Positions 1 to 13,900 of a stretch of DNA of 64,000 bases are shown here, piece by piece. The translations under genes and the position numbers were made by a program. This DNA comes from Colletes latitarsis (lineage: Eukaryota > Arthropoda > Insecta > Hymenoptera > Colletidae). A model generated the notes under the pieces. It saw nothing but the letters and a program-made list of their open reading frames with translations. It was not told the DNA's origin and searched no databases. Every line of letters begins with the position of its first letter. The first letter of the stretch is position 1. The stretch lies in contig NW_027488378.1 of the NCBI RefSeq assembly GCF_051014445.1, positions 4,402,001-4,466,000 on the forward strand, written 5' to 3'.

Positions 1-28
1 CGATCAATATTTTAGAGGATAACACCGG

Positions 29-50
29 TTAGGTCTGGGTTAGGTCTGGG
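29..50 (+). other. telomere-like 11-mer pair (first instance of one per monomer)
   Basis: Two adjacent copies of TTAGGTCTGGG followed by TTA. The same pair recurs in essentially every monomer of both arrays. The first copy is usually exact. The second often varies at its start (TTTGG, TTCGG or ATAGG in place of TTAGG). The motif has the TTAGG insect telomere core with a TCTGGG extension, a form I recall from reports on hymenopteran telomeres but cannot verify here. The orientation is constant, G-rich on the plus strand. Confidence 0.75.
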
Positions 51-1351
51 TTATGCCCGCATCTGGCTCATGATTTTGCCTTCATCGCATACTTCTTGGC
101 CAGATCCTGGGTTTTTTCCGTGTTTGAATCACGTAGTAATGTGGTAACACACTGAAGCAGTCAATTAAACCTGGTTTCGATCAATATTTTAGAGGATAAC
201 GCCGTTTAGGTCTGGGTTTGGTCTGGGAAATGCGCGCATCTGGCTTATACTTTCGCCTTTTTCGCAAACCTGTCGGCCAGATCCTGACTTTTTTTCGTGT
301 TTGAATCACGTAGTAATGTGGTAACACACTGAAGCAGTCAATTAGACCTGGTTTCGATCAATATTTCAGAGGATAACACCGGTTAGGTCTGGGTTAGGTC
401 TGGGAAATGCGCGCATCTGGCTTATACTTTCGCCTTCTTCGCATACTAGTTGGCCAGATCCTGGGTTTTTTTCGTGTTTGAATCACGTAGGAATGTGGTA
501 ACACACTGAAGCTGTCAATTAAACCTGGTTTCGATCAATATTTTAGAGGATAACACCGGTTAGGTCTGGGTTAGGTCTGGGTTATGCCCGCATCTGGCTC
601 ATGATTTTGCCTTCTTCGCATACTTGTTGGCCAGATCCTGGGTTTTTTCCGTGTTTGATCACGTAGTAATGTGGTAACACACTGAAGCAGTCTATTAAAC
701 CTGGTTTCGATCAATATTTCAGAGGATAACACCGGTTAGGTCTGGGTTAGGTCTGGGAAATGCGCGCATCTGGCTTATACTTTCGCCTTCTTCGCATACT
801 TGTTGGCCAGATCTTGGGTTTTTTTCGTGTTTGAATCACGTAGTAATGTGGTACCACACTGAAGCAGTCAATTAAACCTGGTTTCGATCAATATTTTAGA
901 GGATAACACCGGTTAGGTCTGGGTTAGGTCTGGGAAATGCGCGCATCTGGCTTATACTTTCGCCTTCTTCGCATACTTGTTGGCCAGATCTTGGGTTTTT
1001 TTCGGGTTTTAATAACGCAGTAATGTGGTACCACACTGAAGCAGTCAATTAAACCTGGTTTCGATCAATATTTTAGAGGATAACGCCGTTTAGGTCTGGG
1101 TTTGGTCTGGGAAATGCGCGCATCTGGCTTATACTTTCGCCTTTTTCGCAAACCTGTTGGCCAGATCCTGACTTTTTTTCGTGTTTGAATCACGTAGTAA
1201 TGTGGTAACACACTGAAGCAGTCAATTAGACCTGGTTTCGATCAATATTTCAGAGGATAACACCGGTTAGGTCTGGGTTAGGTCTGGGAAATGCGCGCAT
1301 CTGGCTTATACTTTCGCCTTCTTCGCATACTAGTTGGCCAGATCCTGGGTT

Positions 1352-4300
1352 TTTTTCGTGTTTGAATCACGTAGGAATGTGGTAACACACTGAAGCTGTC
1401 AATTAAACCTGGTTTCGATCAATATTTTAGAGGATAACACCGGTTAGGTCTGGGTTAGGTCTGGGATTTGCGCGCATCTAGCTCATGATTTTGCCTTCTT
1501 CGCATACTTGTTGGCTAGATCCTGGGTTTTTTTCGGGTTTGAATAACGCAGTAATGTGGTACCACACTGGAGCAGTCAATTAAACCTGGTTTCGATCAAT
1601 ATTTTAGAGGATAACGCCGGTTAGGTCTGGGTTAGGTCTGGGAAATGCGCGCATCTGGCTTATACTTTCGCCTTTTTCGCAAACTTGTTGGCCAGATCCT
1701 GGGTTTTTTTCGTGTGTGAATCACGTAGTAATGTGGTAACACACTGAAGCTGTCAATTAAACCTGGTTTCGATAAATAGTTTAGAGGATAACACCGGTTA
1801 GGTCTGGGTTAGGTCTGGGTTATGCCCGCATCTGGCTCATGATTTTGCCTTCTTCGCATACTTGTTGGCCAGATCCTGGGTTTTTTCCGTGTTTGATCAC
1901 GTAGTAATGTGGTAACACACTGAAGCAGTCAATAAAACCTGGTTTCGATCAATATTTTAGAGGATAACGCCGGTTAGGTCTGGGTTAGGTCTGGGAAATG
2001 CGCGCATCTGGCTTATACTTTCGCCTTTTTCGCAAACTTGTTGGCCAGATCCTGGGTTTTTTTCGTGTGTGAATCACGTAGTAATGTGGTAACACACTGA
2101 AGCAGTCAATTAAACCTGGTTTCGATCAATATTTTAGAGGATAACACCGGTTAGGTCTGGGTTAGGTCTGGGTTATGCTCGCATCTGGCTCATGATTTTG
2201 CCTTCTTCGCAAACTTGTTGGCCAGATCCTGGGTTTTTTCCGTGTTTGAATCACGTAGTAATGTGGTAACACACTGAAGCAGTCAATTAAACCTGGTTTC
2301 GATCAATATTTCAGAGGATAACACCGGTTAGGTCTGGGTTAGTTCTGGGAAATGCGCGCATCTGGCTTATTCTTTCGCCTGCTTCTCATACTTCTTGGCC
2401 AGATCCTGGGTTTTTTTCGTGTTTGAATCACGTAGTAATGTGGTAACACACTGAAGCAGTCAATTAAACCTGGTTTCGATCAATATTTTAGAGGATAACG
2501 CCGGCTAGGTCTGGGTTAGGTCAGGGAAATGCGCGCATCTGGCTTATACTTTCGCCTTCAACGCATACTTGTTGGCCAGATCCTGGGTATTTTCCGTGTT
2601 TGAATCACGTAGTAATGTGGTAACACACTGAAGCAGTCAATTAAACCTGGTTTCGAACAATATTTCAGAGGATAACACCGGTTAGGTCTGGGTTAGGTCT
2701 GGGTTATGCCCGCATCTGGCTTATACTTCCGCCTTTTTCGCAAACTTGTTGGCTAGATCCTGGGTTTTTTTCGGGTTTGAATCACGTAGTAATGTGGTAA
2801 CACACTGAAGCAGTCAATTAAACCTGGTTTCGATCAATATTTCAGAGGATAACACCGGTTAGGTCTGGGTTAGGTCTGGGTTATGCCCGCATCTGGCTCA
2901 TGATTTTGCCTTCTTCGCATATTTGTTGGCCAGATCCTGGGTTTTTTCCGTGTTGGAATCACGTAGTAATGTGGTAACTCACTGAAGCAGTCAATTAAAC
3001 CTGGTTTCGATCAATATTTCAGAGGATAACACCGGTTAGGTCTGGGTTAGGTCTGGGTTATGGCCGCATCTGGCTCATGATTTTGCCTTCTTCGCATACT
3101 TGTTGGCCAGATCCTGGGTTTTTTTCGTGTTTGAATCACGTAGGAATGTGGTAACACACTGAAGCAGTCAATTAAACCTGGTTTCGATCAATATTTTAGA
3201 GGATAACACCGGTTTGGTCTGGGTTTGGTCTGGGATATGCGCGCATCTGGCTTATACTTTCGCCTTCTTCGCATACTTGTTGGCCAGATCCTGGGTATTT
3301 TCCGTGTTTGAATCACGTAGTAATGTGGTAATACACTGAAGCAGTCAATTAAACCTGGTTTCGATCAATATTTTAGAGGATAACACCGGTTAGGTCTGGG
3401 TTAGGTCTGGGAAATGCGCGCATCTGGCTCATGATTTTGCCTTCTTCGCATACTTGTTGGCCAGATCCTGGGTTTTTTTCGTGTTTGAAACACGTAGTAA
3501 TGTGGTAACAGACTGAAGCAGTCAATTAGACCTGGTTTCGATCAATATTTCAGTGGATAACACCGGTTAGGTCTGGGTTAGGTCTGGGAAATGCGCGCAT
3601 CTGGCTTATACTTTCGCCTTCTTCGCATACTAGTTGGCCAGATCCTGGGTTTTTTTCGTGTTTGAATCACGTAGGAATGTGGTAACACACTGAAGCAGTC
3701 AATTAAACCTGGTTTCGATCAATATTTTAGAGGATAACGCCGTTTAGGTCTGGGTTAGGTCTGGGAAATGCGCGCATCTGGCTTATACTTTCGCCTTTTT
3801 CGCAAACTTGTTGGCCAGATCCTGGGTTTTTTCCGTGTTTGAATCACGTAGGAATGTGGTAACACACTGAAGCTGTCAATTAAACCTGGTTTCGATCAAT
3901 ATTTTAGAGGATAACACCGGTTAGGTCTGGGTTAGGTCTGGGATTTGCGCGCATCTAGCTCATGATTTTGCCTTCTTCGCATACTTGTTGGCTAGATCCT
4001 GGGTTTTTTTCGGGTTTGAATAACGCAGTAATGTGGTACCACACTGGAGCAGTCAATTAAACTTGGTTTCGATCAATATTTTAGAGGATAACGCCGGTTA
4101 GGTCTGGGTTAGGTCTGGGAAATGCGCGCATCTGGCTTATACTTTCGCCTTTTTCGCAAACTTGTTGGCCAGATCCTGGGTTTTTTTCGTGTGTGAATCA
4201 CGTAGTAATGTGGTAACACACTGAAGCTGTCAATTAAACCTGGTTTCGATAAATAGTTTAGAGGATAACACCGGTTAGGTCTGGGTTAGGTCTGGGTTAT

Positions 4301-5117
4301 GCCCGCATCTGGCTCATGATTTTGCCTTCTTCGCATACTTGTTGGCCAGATCCTGGGTTTTTTCCGTGTTTGATCACGTAGTAATGTGGTAACACACTGA
4401 AGCAGTCAATAAAACCTGGTTTCGATCAATATTTTAGAGGATAACGCCGGTTAGGTCTGGGTTAGGTCTGGGAAATGCGCGCATCTGGCTTATACTTTCG
4501 CCTTTTTCGCAAACTTGTTGGCCAGATCCTGGGTTTTTTTCGTGTGTGAATCACGTAGTAATGTGGTAACACACTGAAGCAGTCAATTAAACCTGGTTTC
4601 GATCAATATTTTAGAGGATAACACCGGTTAGGTCTGGGTTAGGTCTGGGTTATGCCCGCATCTGGCTCATGATTTTGCCTTCTTCGCAAACTTGTTGGCC
4701 AGATCCTGGGTTTTTTCCGTGTTTGAATCACGTAGTAATGTGGTAACACACTGAAGCAGTCAATTAAACCTGGTTTCGATCAATATTTCAGAGGATAACA
4801 CCGGTTAGGTCTGGGTTAGTTCTGGGAAATGCGCGCATCTGGCTTATTCTTTCGCCTGCTTCTCATACTTCTTGGCCAGATCCTGGGTTTTTTTCGTGTT
4901 TGAATCACGTAGTAATGTGGTAACACACTGAAGCAGTCAATTAAACCTGGTTTCGATCAATATTTTAGAGGATAACGCCGGCTAGGTCTGGGTTAGGTCT
5001 GGGAAATGCGCGCATCTGGCTTATACTTTCGCCTTCAACGCATACTTGTTGGCCAGATCCTGGGTTTTTTTCGTGTTTGAATCACGTAGTAATGTGGTAA
5101 CACACTGAAGCAGTCAA
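1352..5117. repeat. higher-order repeat, ~14-mer (2,477 bp)
   Basis: Rare monomer variants recur in the same order 2,477 bp apart. GATAAATAGT occurs at 1771 and 4248, and CCTTCAACGC (ACG at 2561 and 5038) shows the same spacing. 2,477 is 14 x 177 minus 1. The first copy begins near 1352 and the second near 3829. After about 5117 the register shifts by one extra monomer: TGTTGGAATC is at 2951 and 5605, 2,654 bp apart. The block therefore duplicated in tandem and later gained a unit. The CAACG variant recurs again at 8047, 17 monomers further on. Confidence 0.8.
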
Positions 5118-8100
5118 TTAAACCTGGTTTCGATCAATATTTCAGAGGATAACACCGGTTAGGTCTGGGTTAGGTCTGGGATTTGCGCGCATCTGGCTTA
5201 TACTTTCGCCTTTTTCGCAAACTTGCTGGCCAGATCCTGGGTATTTTCCGTGTTTGAATCACGTAGTAATGTGGTAACACACTGAAGCAGTCAATTAAAC
5301 CTGGTTTCGAACAATATTTCAGAGGATAACACCGGTTAGGTCTGGGTTAGGTCTGGGTTATGCCCGCATCTGGCTTATACTTCCGCCTTTTTCGCAAACT
5401 TGTTGGCTAGATCCTGGGTTTTTTTCGGGTTTGAATCACGTAGTAATGTGGTAACACACTGAAGCAGTCAATTAAACCTGGTTTCGATCAATATTTCAGA
5501 GGATAACACCGGTTAGGTCTGGGTTAGGTCTGGGTTATGCCCGCATCTGGCTCATGATTTTGCCTTCTTCGCATATTTGTTGGCCAGATCCTGGGTTTTT
5601 TCCGTGTTGGAATCACGTAGTAATGTGGTAACTCACTGAAGCAGTCAATTAAACCTGGTTTCGATCAACATTTTAGAGGATAACACCGGTTAGGTCTGGG
5701 TTAGGTCTGGGAAATGCGCGCATCTGGCTCATGATTTTGCCTTCTTCGCATACTTGTTGGCCAGATCCTGGGTTTTTTTCGTGTTTGAAACACGTAGTAA
5801 TGTGGTAACAGACTGAAGCAGTCAATTAGACCTGGTTTCGATCAATATTTCAGTGGATAACACCGGTTAGGTCTGGGTTAGGTCTGGGAAATGCGCGCAT
5901 CTGGCTTATACTTCCGCCTTTTTCGCAAACTTGTTGGCTAGATCCTGGGTTTTTTTCGGGTTTGAATCACGTAGTAATGTGGTAACACACTGAAGCAGTC
6001 AATTAAACCTGGTTTCGATCAATATTTCAGAGGATAACACCGGTTAGGTCTGGGTTAGGTCTGGGAAATGCGCGCATCTGGCTTATACTTTCGCCTTTTT
6101 CGCAAACTTGTTGGCCAGATCCTGGGTTTTTTCCGTGTTTGAATCACGTAGGAATGTGTTAACACACTGAAGCAGTCAATTAGACCTGGTTTCGATCAAT
6201 ATTTCAGAGGATAACACCGGTTAGGTCTGGGTTAGGTCTGGGAAATGCGCGCATCTGGCTTATACTTTCGCCTTCTTCGCATACTAGTTGGCCAGATCCT
6301 GGGTTTTTTTCGTGTTTGAATCACGTAGGAATGTGGTAACACACTGAAGCAGTCAATTAAACCTTGTTTCGATCAATATTTTAGAGGATAACACCGGTTA
6401 GGTCTGGGTTAGGTCTGGGTTATGCCCGCATCTGGCTCATGATTTTGCCTTCTTCGCAAACTTGTTGGCCAGATCCTGGGTTTTTTCCGTGTTTGAATCA
6501 CGTAGTAATGTGGTAACACACTGAAGCAGTCAATTAGACCTGGTTTCGATCAATATTTCAGTGGATAACACCGGTTAGGTCTGGGTTAGGTCTGGGAAAT
6601 GCGCGCATCTGGCTTATACTTCCGCCTTTTTCGCAAACTTGTTGGCTAGATCCTGGGTTTTTTTCGGGTTTGAATCACGTAGTAATGTGGTAACACACTG
6701 AAGCAGTCAATTAAACCTGGTTTCGATCAATATTTCAGAGGATAACACCGGTTAGGTCTGGGTTAGGTCTGGGTTATGCCCGCATCTGGCTCATGATTTT
6801 GCCTTCTTCGCATACTTGTTGGCCAGATCCTGGGTTTTTTTCGTGTTTGAATCACGTAGGAATGTGGTAACACACTGAAGCAGTCAATTAAACCTGGTTT
6901 CGATCAATATTTTAGAGGATAACACCGGTTTGGTCTGGGTTTGGTCTGGGATATGCGCGCATCTGGCTTATACTTTCGCCTTCTTCGCATACTTGTTGGC
7001 CAGATCCTGGGTATTTTCCGTGTTTGAATCACGTAGTAATGTGGTAATACACTGAAGCAGTCAATTAAACCTGGTTTCGATCAATATTTTAGAGGATAAC
7101 ACCGGTTAGGTCTGGGTTAGGTCTGGGAAATGCGCGCATCTGGCTCATGATTTTGCCTTCTTCGCATACTTGTTGGCCAGATCCTGGGTTTTTTTCGTGT
7201 TTGAAACACGTAGTAATGTGGTAACAGACTGAAGCAGTCAATTAGACCTGGTTTCGATCAATATTTCAGTGGATAACACCGGTTAGGTCTGGGTTAGGTC
7301 TGGGAAATGCGCGCATCTGGCTTATACTTTCGCCTTCTTCGCATACTAGTTGGCCAGATCCTGGGTTTTTTTCGTGTTTGAATCACGTAGGAATGTGGTA
7401 ACACACTGAAGCAGTCAATTAAACCTGGTTTCGATCAATATTTTAGAGGATAACGCCGTTTAGGTCTGGGTTAGGTCTGGGAAATGCGCGCATCTGGCTT
7501 ATACTTTCGCCTTTTTCGCAAACTTGTTGGCCAGATCCTGGGTTTTTTCCGTGTTTGAATCACGTAGGAATGTGGTAACACACTGAAGCAGTCAATTAAA
7601 CCTTGTTTCGATCAATATTTTAGAGGATAACACCGGTTAGGTCTGGGTTAGGTCTGGGTTATGCCCGCATCTGGCTCATGATTTTGCCTTCTTCGCAAAC
7701 TTGTTGGCCAGATCCTGGGTTTTTTCCGTGTTTGAATCACGTAGTAATGTGGTAACACACTGAAGCAGTCAATTAAACCTGGTTTCGATCAATATTTCAG
7801 AGGATAACACCGGTTAGGTCTGGGTTAGTTCTGGGAAATGCGCGCATCTGGCTTATTCTTTCGCCTGCTTCTCATACTTCTTGGCCAGATCCTGGGTTTT
7901 TTTCGTGTTTGAATCACGTAGTAATGTGGTAACACACTGAAGCAGTCAATTAAACCTGGTTTCGATCAATATTTTAGAGGATAACGCCGGCTAGGTCTGG
8001 GTTAGGTCTGGGAAATGCGCGCATCTGGCTTATACTTTCGCCTTCAACGCATACTTGTTGGCCAGATCCTGGGTTTTTTTCGTGTTTGAATCACGTAGTA

Positions 8101-10940
8101 ATGTGGTAACACACTGAAGCAGTCAATTAAACCTGGTTTCGATCAATATTTCAGAGGATAACACCGGTTAGGTCTGGGTTAGGTCTGGGATTTGCGCGCA
8201 TCTGGCTTATACTTTCGCCTTTTTCGCAAACTTGCTGGCCAGATCCTGGGTATTTTCCGTGTTTGAATCACGTTATAATGTGGTAACACACTGAAGCAGT
8301 CAATTAAACCTGGTTTCGATCAATATTTTAGAGGATAACGCCGTTTAGGCCTGGGTTAGGTCTGGGAAATGCGCGCATCTGGCTTATACTTTCGCCTTTT
8401 TCGCAAACTTGTTGGCCAGATCCTGGGTTTTTTCCGTGTTTGAATCACGTAGGAATGTGTTAACACACTGAAGCAGTCAATTAGACCTGGTTTCGATCAA
8501 TATTTCAGAGGATAACACCGGTTAGGTCTGGGTTAGGTCTGGGAAATGCGCGCATCTGGCTTATACTTTCGCCTTCTTCGCATACTAGTTGGCCAGATCC
8601 TGGGTTTTTTTCGTGTTTGAATCACGTAGGAATGTGGTAACACACTGAAGCAGTCAATTAAACCTGGTTTCGATTAATATTTTAGAGGATAACACCGGTT
8701 AGGTCTGGGTTAGGTCTGGGTTATGCCGGCATCTGGCTCATGATTTTGCCTTCTTCGCATACTTGTTGGCCAGATCCTGGGTTTTTTTCGTGTTTGAATC
8801 ACGTAGTAATGTGGTAACACACTGAAGCAGTCAATTAAACCTGGTTTCGATCAATATTTCAGAGGATAACACCGGTTAGGTCTGGGTTAGGTCTGGGATT
8901 TGCGCGCATCTGGCTTATACTTTCGCCTTTTTCGCAAACTTGCTGGCCAGATCCTGGGTATTTTCCGTGTTTGAATCACGTAGGAATGTGGTAACACACT
9001 GAAGCAGTCAATTAGACCTGGTTTCGATCAATATTTCAGAGGATAACACCGGTTAGGTCTGGGTTAGGTCTGGGAAATGCGCGCATCTGGCTTATACTTT
9101 CGCCTTCTTCGCATACTAGTTGGCCAGATCCTGGGTTTTTTTCGTGTTTGAATCACGTAGGAATGTGGTAACACACTGAAGCAGTCAATTAAACCTGGTT
9201 TCGATTAATATTTTAGAGGATAACACCGGTTAGGTCTGGGTTAGGTCTGGGTTATGCCGGCATCTGGCCCATGATTTTGCCTTCTTCGCATACTTGTTGG
9301 CCAGATACTGGGTTTTTTTCGTGTTTGAATCACGTAGTAATGTGGTAACACACTGAAGCAGTCAATTAAACCTGGTTTCGATCAATATTTCAGAGGATAA
9401 CACCGGTTAGGTCTGGGTTAGGTCTGGGAAATGCGCGCATCTGGCTTATACTTTCGCCTTTTTCGCAAACTTGTTGGCCAGATCCTGGGTTTTTTTCGTG
9501 TTTGAATCACGTAGGAATGTGGTAACACACTGAAGCAGTCAATTAAACCTGGTTTCGATCAATATTTTAGAGGATAACACCGGTTAGGTCTGGGTTAGGT
9601 CTGGGTTATGCCCGCATCTGGCTCATGATTTTGCCTTCATCGCATACTTGTTGGCCAGATCCTGGGTTTTTTTCGTGTTTGAAACACGTAGTAATGTGGT
9701 AACACACTGAAGCAGTCAATTAAACCTGGATTCGGACAGTATTTTAGAGGATAACACCGGTTAGGTCTGGGTTAGGTCTGGGTTATGCCCGCATCTGGCT
9801 CATGATTTTGCCTTCATCGCATACTTGTTGGCCAGATCCTGGGTTTTTTCCGTGTTTGAATCACGTAGTAATGTGGTAACACACTGAAGCAGTCAATTAA
9901 ACCTGGATTCGATCAATATTTTAGAGGATAACGCCGGTTAGGTCTGGGTTAGGTCTGGGAAATGCGCGCATCTGGCTTATACTTTCGCCTTTTTCGCAAA
10001 CTTGTTGGCCAGATCCTGGGTTTTTTTCGTGTGTGAATCACGTAGTAATGTGGTAACACACTGAAGCTGTCAACGAAACCTGGTTTCGATAAATAGTTTA
10101 GAGGATAACACCGGTTAGGTCTGGGTTAGGTCTGGGTTATGCCCGCATCTGGCTCATGATTTTGCCTTCTTCGCATACTTGTTGGCCAGATCCTGGGTTT
10201 TTTTCGTGTTTGAATCACGTAGTAATGTGGTAACACACTGAAGCAGTCAATTAAACCTGGTTTCGATCAATATTTCAGAGGATAACACCGGTTAGGTCTG
10301 GGTTAGGTCTGGGTTATGCCCGCATCTGGCTCATGATTTTGCCTTCATCGCATACTTGTTGGCCAGATCCTGGGTTTTTTTCGTGTTTGAATCACGTAGG
10401 AATGTGGTAACACACTGAAGCAGTCAATTAAACCTGGTTTCGATCAATATTTCAGAGGATAACACCGGTTAGGTCTGGGTTAGGTCTGGGATTTGCGCGC
10501 ATCTGGCTTATACTTTCGCCTTTTTTGCAAACTTGCCGGCCAGATCCTGGGTATTTTCCGTGTTTGAAACACGTAGTAATGTGGTAACACACTGAAGCAG
10601 TCAATTAAACCTGGTTTCGATCAATATTTCAGAGGATAACACCGGTTAGGTCTGGGTTAGGTCTGGGATTTGCGCGCATCTGGCTTATACTTTCGCCTTT
10701 TTCGCAAACTTGCTGGCCAGATCCTGGGTATTTTCCGTGTTTGAAACACGTAGTAATGTGGTAACACACTGAAGCAGTCAATTAAACCTGGATTCGGACA
10801 GTATTTTAGAGGATAACACCGGTTAGGTCTGGGTTAGGTCTGGGTTATGCCCGCATCTGGCTCATGATTTTGCCTTCATCGCATACTTGTTGGCCAGATC
10901 CTGGGTATTTTCTGTGTTTGAATCACGTAGTAATGTGGTA

Positions 10941-10990
10941 CCACACAGAAACAGTCCACTAAACCTGGATTCGGACAGTATTTAGGAGGA
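10941..10990. repeat. divergent monomer subtype (ACAGAAACAG / GGACAGTATTT)
   Basis: This monomer segment differs from consensus at several linked sites: ACCACACAGAAACAGTCCAC replaces the usual AACACACTGAAGCAGTCAAT, followed by TGGATTCGGACAGTATTTAG. The same linked set recurs near 12890, 13770, 25090 and 53394, four times in array 1 and once at the end of array 2. A partial version with only GGATTCGGACAGT appears near 9730, 10790 and 11140. It looks like an older subfamily persisting as scattered single monomers. Confidence 0.7.
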
Positions 10991-13900
10991 TAACACCTGT
11001 TAGGTCTGGGTTAGGTCTGGGTTATGCCCGCATCAGGCACATGATTTTGCCTTCATCGCATACTTGTTGGCCAGATCCTGGGTTTTTTCCGTGTTTGAAT
11101 CACGTAGTAATGTGGTAACACACTGAAGCAGTCAATTAAACCTGGATTCGGACAGTATTTTAGAGGATAACACCGGTTAGGTCTGGGTTAGGTCTGGGTT
11201 ATGCCCGCATCTGGCTCATGATTTTGCCTTCTTCGCATACTTGTTGGCCAGATCCTGGGTATTTTCCGTGTTTGAAACACGTAGTAATGTGGTAACACAC
11301 TGAAGCAGTCAATAAAACCTGGTTTCGATCAATATTTTAGAGGATAACGCCGGTTAGGTCTGGGTTAGGTCAGGGAAATGCGCGCATCTGGCTTATACTT
11401 TCGCCTTCTTCGCATACTTGTTGGCCAGATCCTGGGTTTTTTTCGTGTTTGAATCACGTAGTAATGTGGTAACACACTGAAGCAGTCAATTAAACCTGGT
11501 TTCGATCAATATTTCAGAGGATAACACCGGTTAGGTCTGGGTTAGGTCTGGGATATGCGCGCATCTGGCTTATACTTTCGCCTTCTTCGCATACTTGTTG
11601 GCCAGATCCTGGGTTTTTTTCGTGTTTGAATCACGTAGTAATGTGGTAACACGCTGAAGCAGTCAATTAAACCTGGTTTCGATCAATATTTTAGAGGATA
11701 ACACCGGGTAGGTCTGGGTTAGGTCTGGGTTATGCCCGCATCTGGCTCATGATTTTGCCTTCTTCGCATACTTGTTGGCCAGATCCTGGGTTTTTTCCGT
11801 GTTTGATCACGTAGTAATGTGGTAACACACTGAAGCAGTCTATTAAACCTGGTTTCGATCAATATTTCAGAGGATAACACCGGTTAGGTCTGGGTTAGGT
11901 CTGGGAAATGCGCGCATCTGGCTTATACTTTCGCCTTCTTCGCATACTTGTTGGCCAGATCTTGGGTTTTTTTCGTGTTTGAATCACGTAGTAATGTGGT
12001 AACACACTGAAGCAGTCAATTAAACCTGGTTTCGATCAATATTTTAGAGGATAACACCGGTTAGGTCTGGGTTAGGTCTGGGTTATGCCCGCATCTGGCT
12101 CATGATTTTGCCTTCATCGCATACTTGTTGGCCAGATCCTGGGTTTTTTCCGTGTTTGAATCACGTAGTAATGTGGTAACACACTGAAGCAGTCAATTAA
12201 ACCTGGTTTCGATCAATATTTCAGAGGATAACGCCGGTTAGGTCTGGGTTAGGTCTGGGAAATGCGCGCATCTGGCTCATGATTTTGCCTTCTTCGCATA
12301 CTTGTTGGCCAGATCCTGGGTATTTTCCGTGTTTGAATCACGTAGTAATGTGGTAACACACTGAAGCAGTCAATTAAACCTGGTTTCGATCAATATTTCA
12401 GAGGATAACACCGGTTAGGTCTGGGTTAGGTCTGGGTTATGCCCGCATCTGGCTCATGATTTTGCCTTCTTCGCATACTTGTTGGCCAGATCCTGGGTTT
12501 TTTTCGTGTTTGAATCACGTAGTAATGTGGTAATACACTGAAGCAGTCAATTAAACCTGGTTTCGATCAATATTTTAGAGGATAACACCGGTTAGGTCTG
12601 GGTTAGGTCTGGGTTATGCCCGCATCTGGCTCATGATTTTGCCTTCTTCGCATACTTGTTGGCCAGATCCTGGGTTTATTTCGTGTTTGAATCACGTAGT
12701 AATGTGGTAACACACTGAAGCAGTCAATTAAACCTGGTTTCGATCAATATTTTAGAGGATAACACCGGTTAGGTCTGGGTTAGGTCTGGGTTATGCCCGC
12801 ATCTGGCTCATGATTTTGCCTTCATCGCATACTTGTTGGCCAGATCCTGGGTTTTTTTCGGGTTTGAATCACGTAGTAATGTGGTACCACACAGAAACAG
12901 TCCACTAAACCTGGATTCGGACAGTATTTTAGAGGATAACACCGGTTAGGTCTGGGTTAGGTCTGGGTTATGCCCGCATCTGGCTCATGATTTTGCCTTC
13001 ATCGCATACTTGTTGGCCAGATCCTGGGTTTTTTTCGTGTTTGAATCACGTAGTAATGTGGTAACACACTGAAGCAGTCAATTAAACCTGGTTTCGATCA
13101 ATATTTCAGAGGATAACGCCGGTTAGGTCTGGGTTAGGTCTGGGAAATGCGCGCATCTGGCTCATGATTTTGCCTTCTTCGCATACTTGTTGGCCAGATC
13201 CTGGGTATTTTCCGTGTTTGAATCACGTAGTAATGTGGTAACACACTGAAGCAGTCAATTAAACCTGGTTTCGATCAATATTTCAGAGGATAACACCGGT
13301 TAGGTCTGGGTTAGGTCTGGGTTATGCCCGCATCTGGCTCATGATTTTGCCTTTTTCGCATACTTGTTGGCCAGATCCTGGGTTTTTTTCGTGTTTGAAT
13401 CACGTAGTAATGTGGTAATACACTGAAGCAGTCAATTAAACCTGGTTTCGATCAATATTTTAGAGGATAACACCGGTTAGGTCTGGGTTAGGGCTGGGTT
13501 ATGCCCGCATCTGGCTCATGATTTTGCCTTCTTCGCATACTTGTTGGCCAGATCCTGGGTTTTTTTCGTGTTTGAATCACGTAGTAATGTGGTAACACAC
13601 TGAAGCAGTCAATTAAACCTGGTTTCGATCAATATTTTAGAGGATAACACCGGTTAGGTCTGGGTTAGGTCTGGGTTATGCCCGCATCTGGCTCATGATT
13701 TTGCCTTCATCGCATACTTGTTGGCCAGATCCTGGGTTTTTTTCGGGTTTGAATCACGTAGTAATGTGGTACCACACAGAAACAGTCCACTAAACCTGGA
13801 TTCGGACAGTATTTAGGAGGATAACACCTGTTAGGTCTGGGTTAGGTCTGGGTTATGCCCGCATCAGGCACATGATTTTGCCTTCATCGCATACTTGTTG

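Noticed and set aside
1..177. CENP-B box in the satellite
   Set aside because: TTTCG and TTCGTG motifs occur, but nothing matches the spaced TTCG....A..CGGG pattern, so centromere identity is not supported this way.
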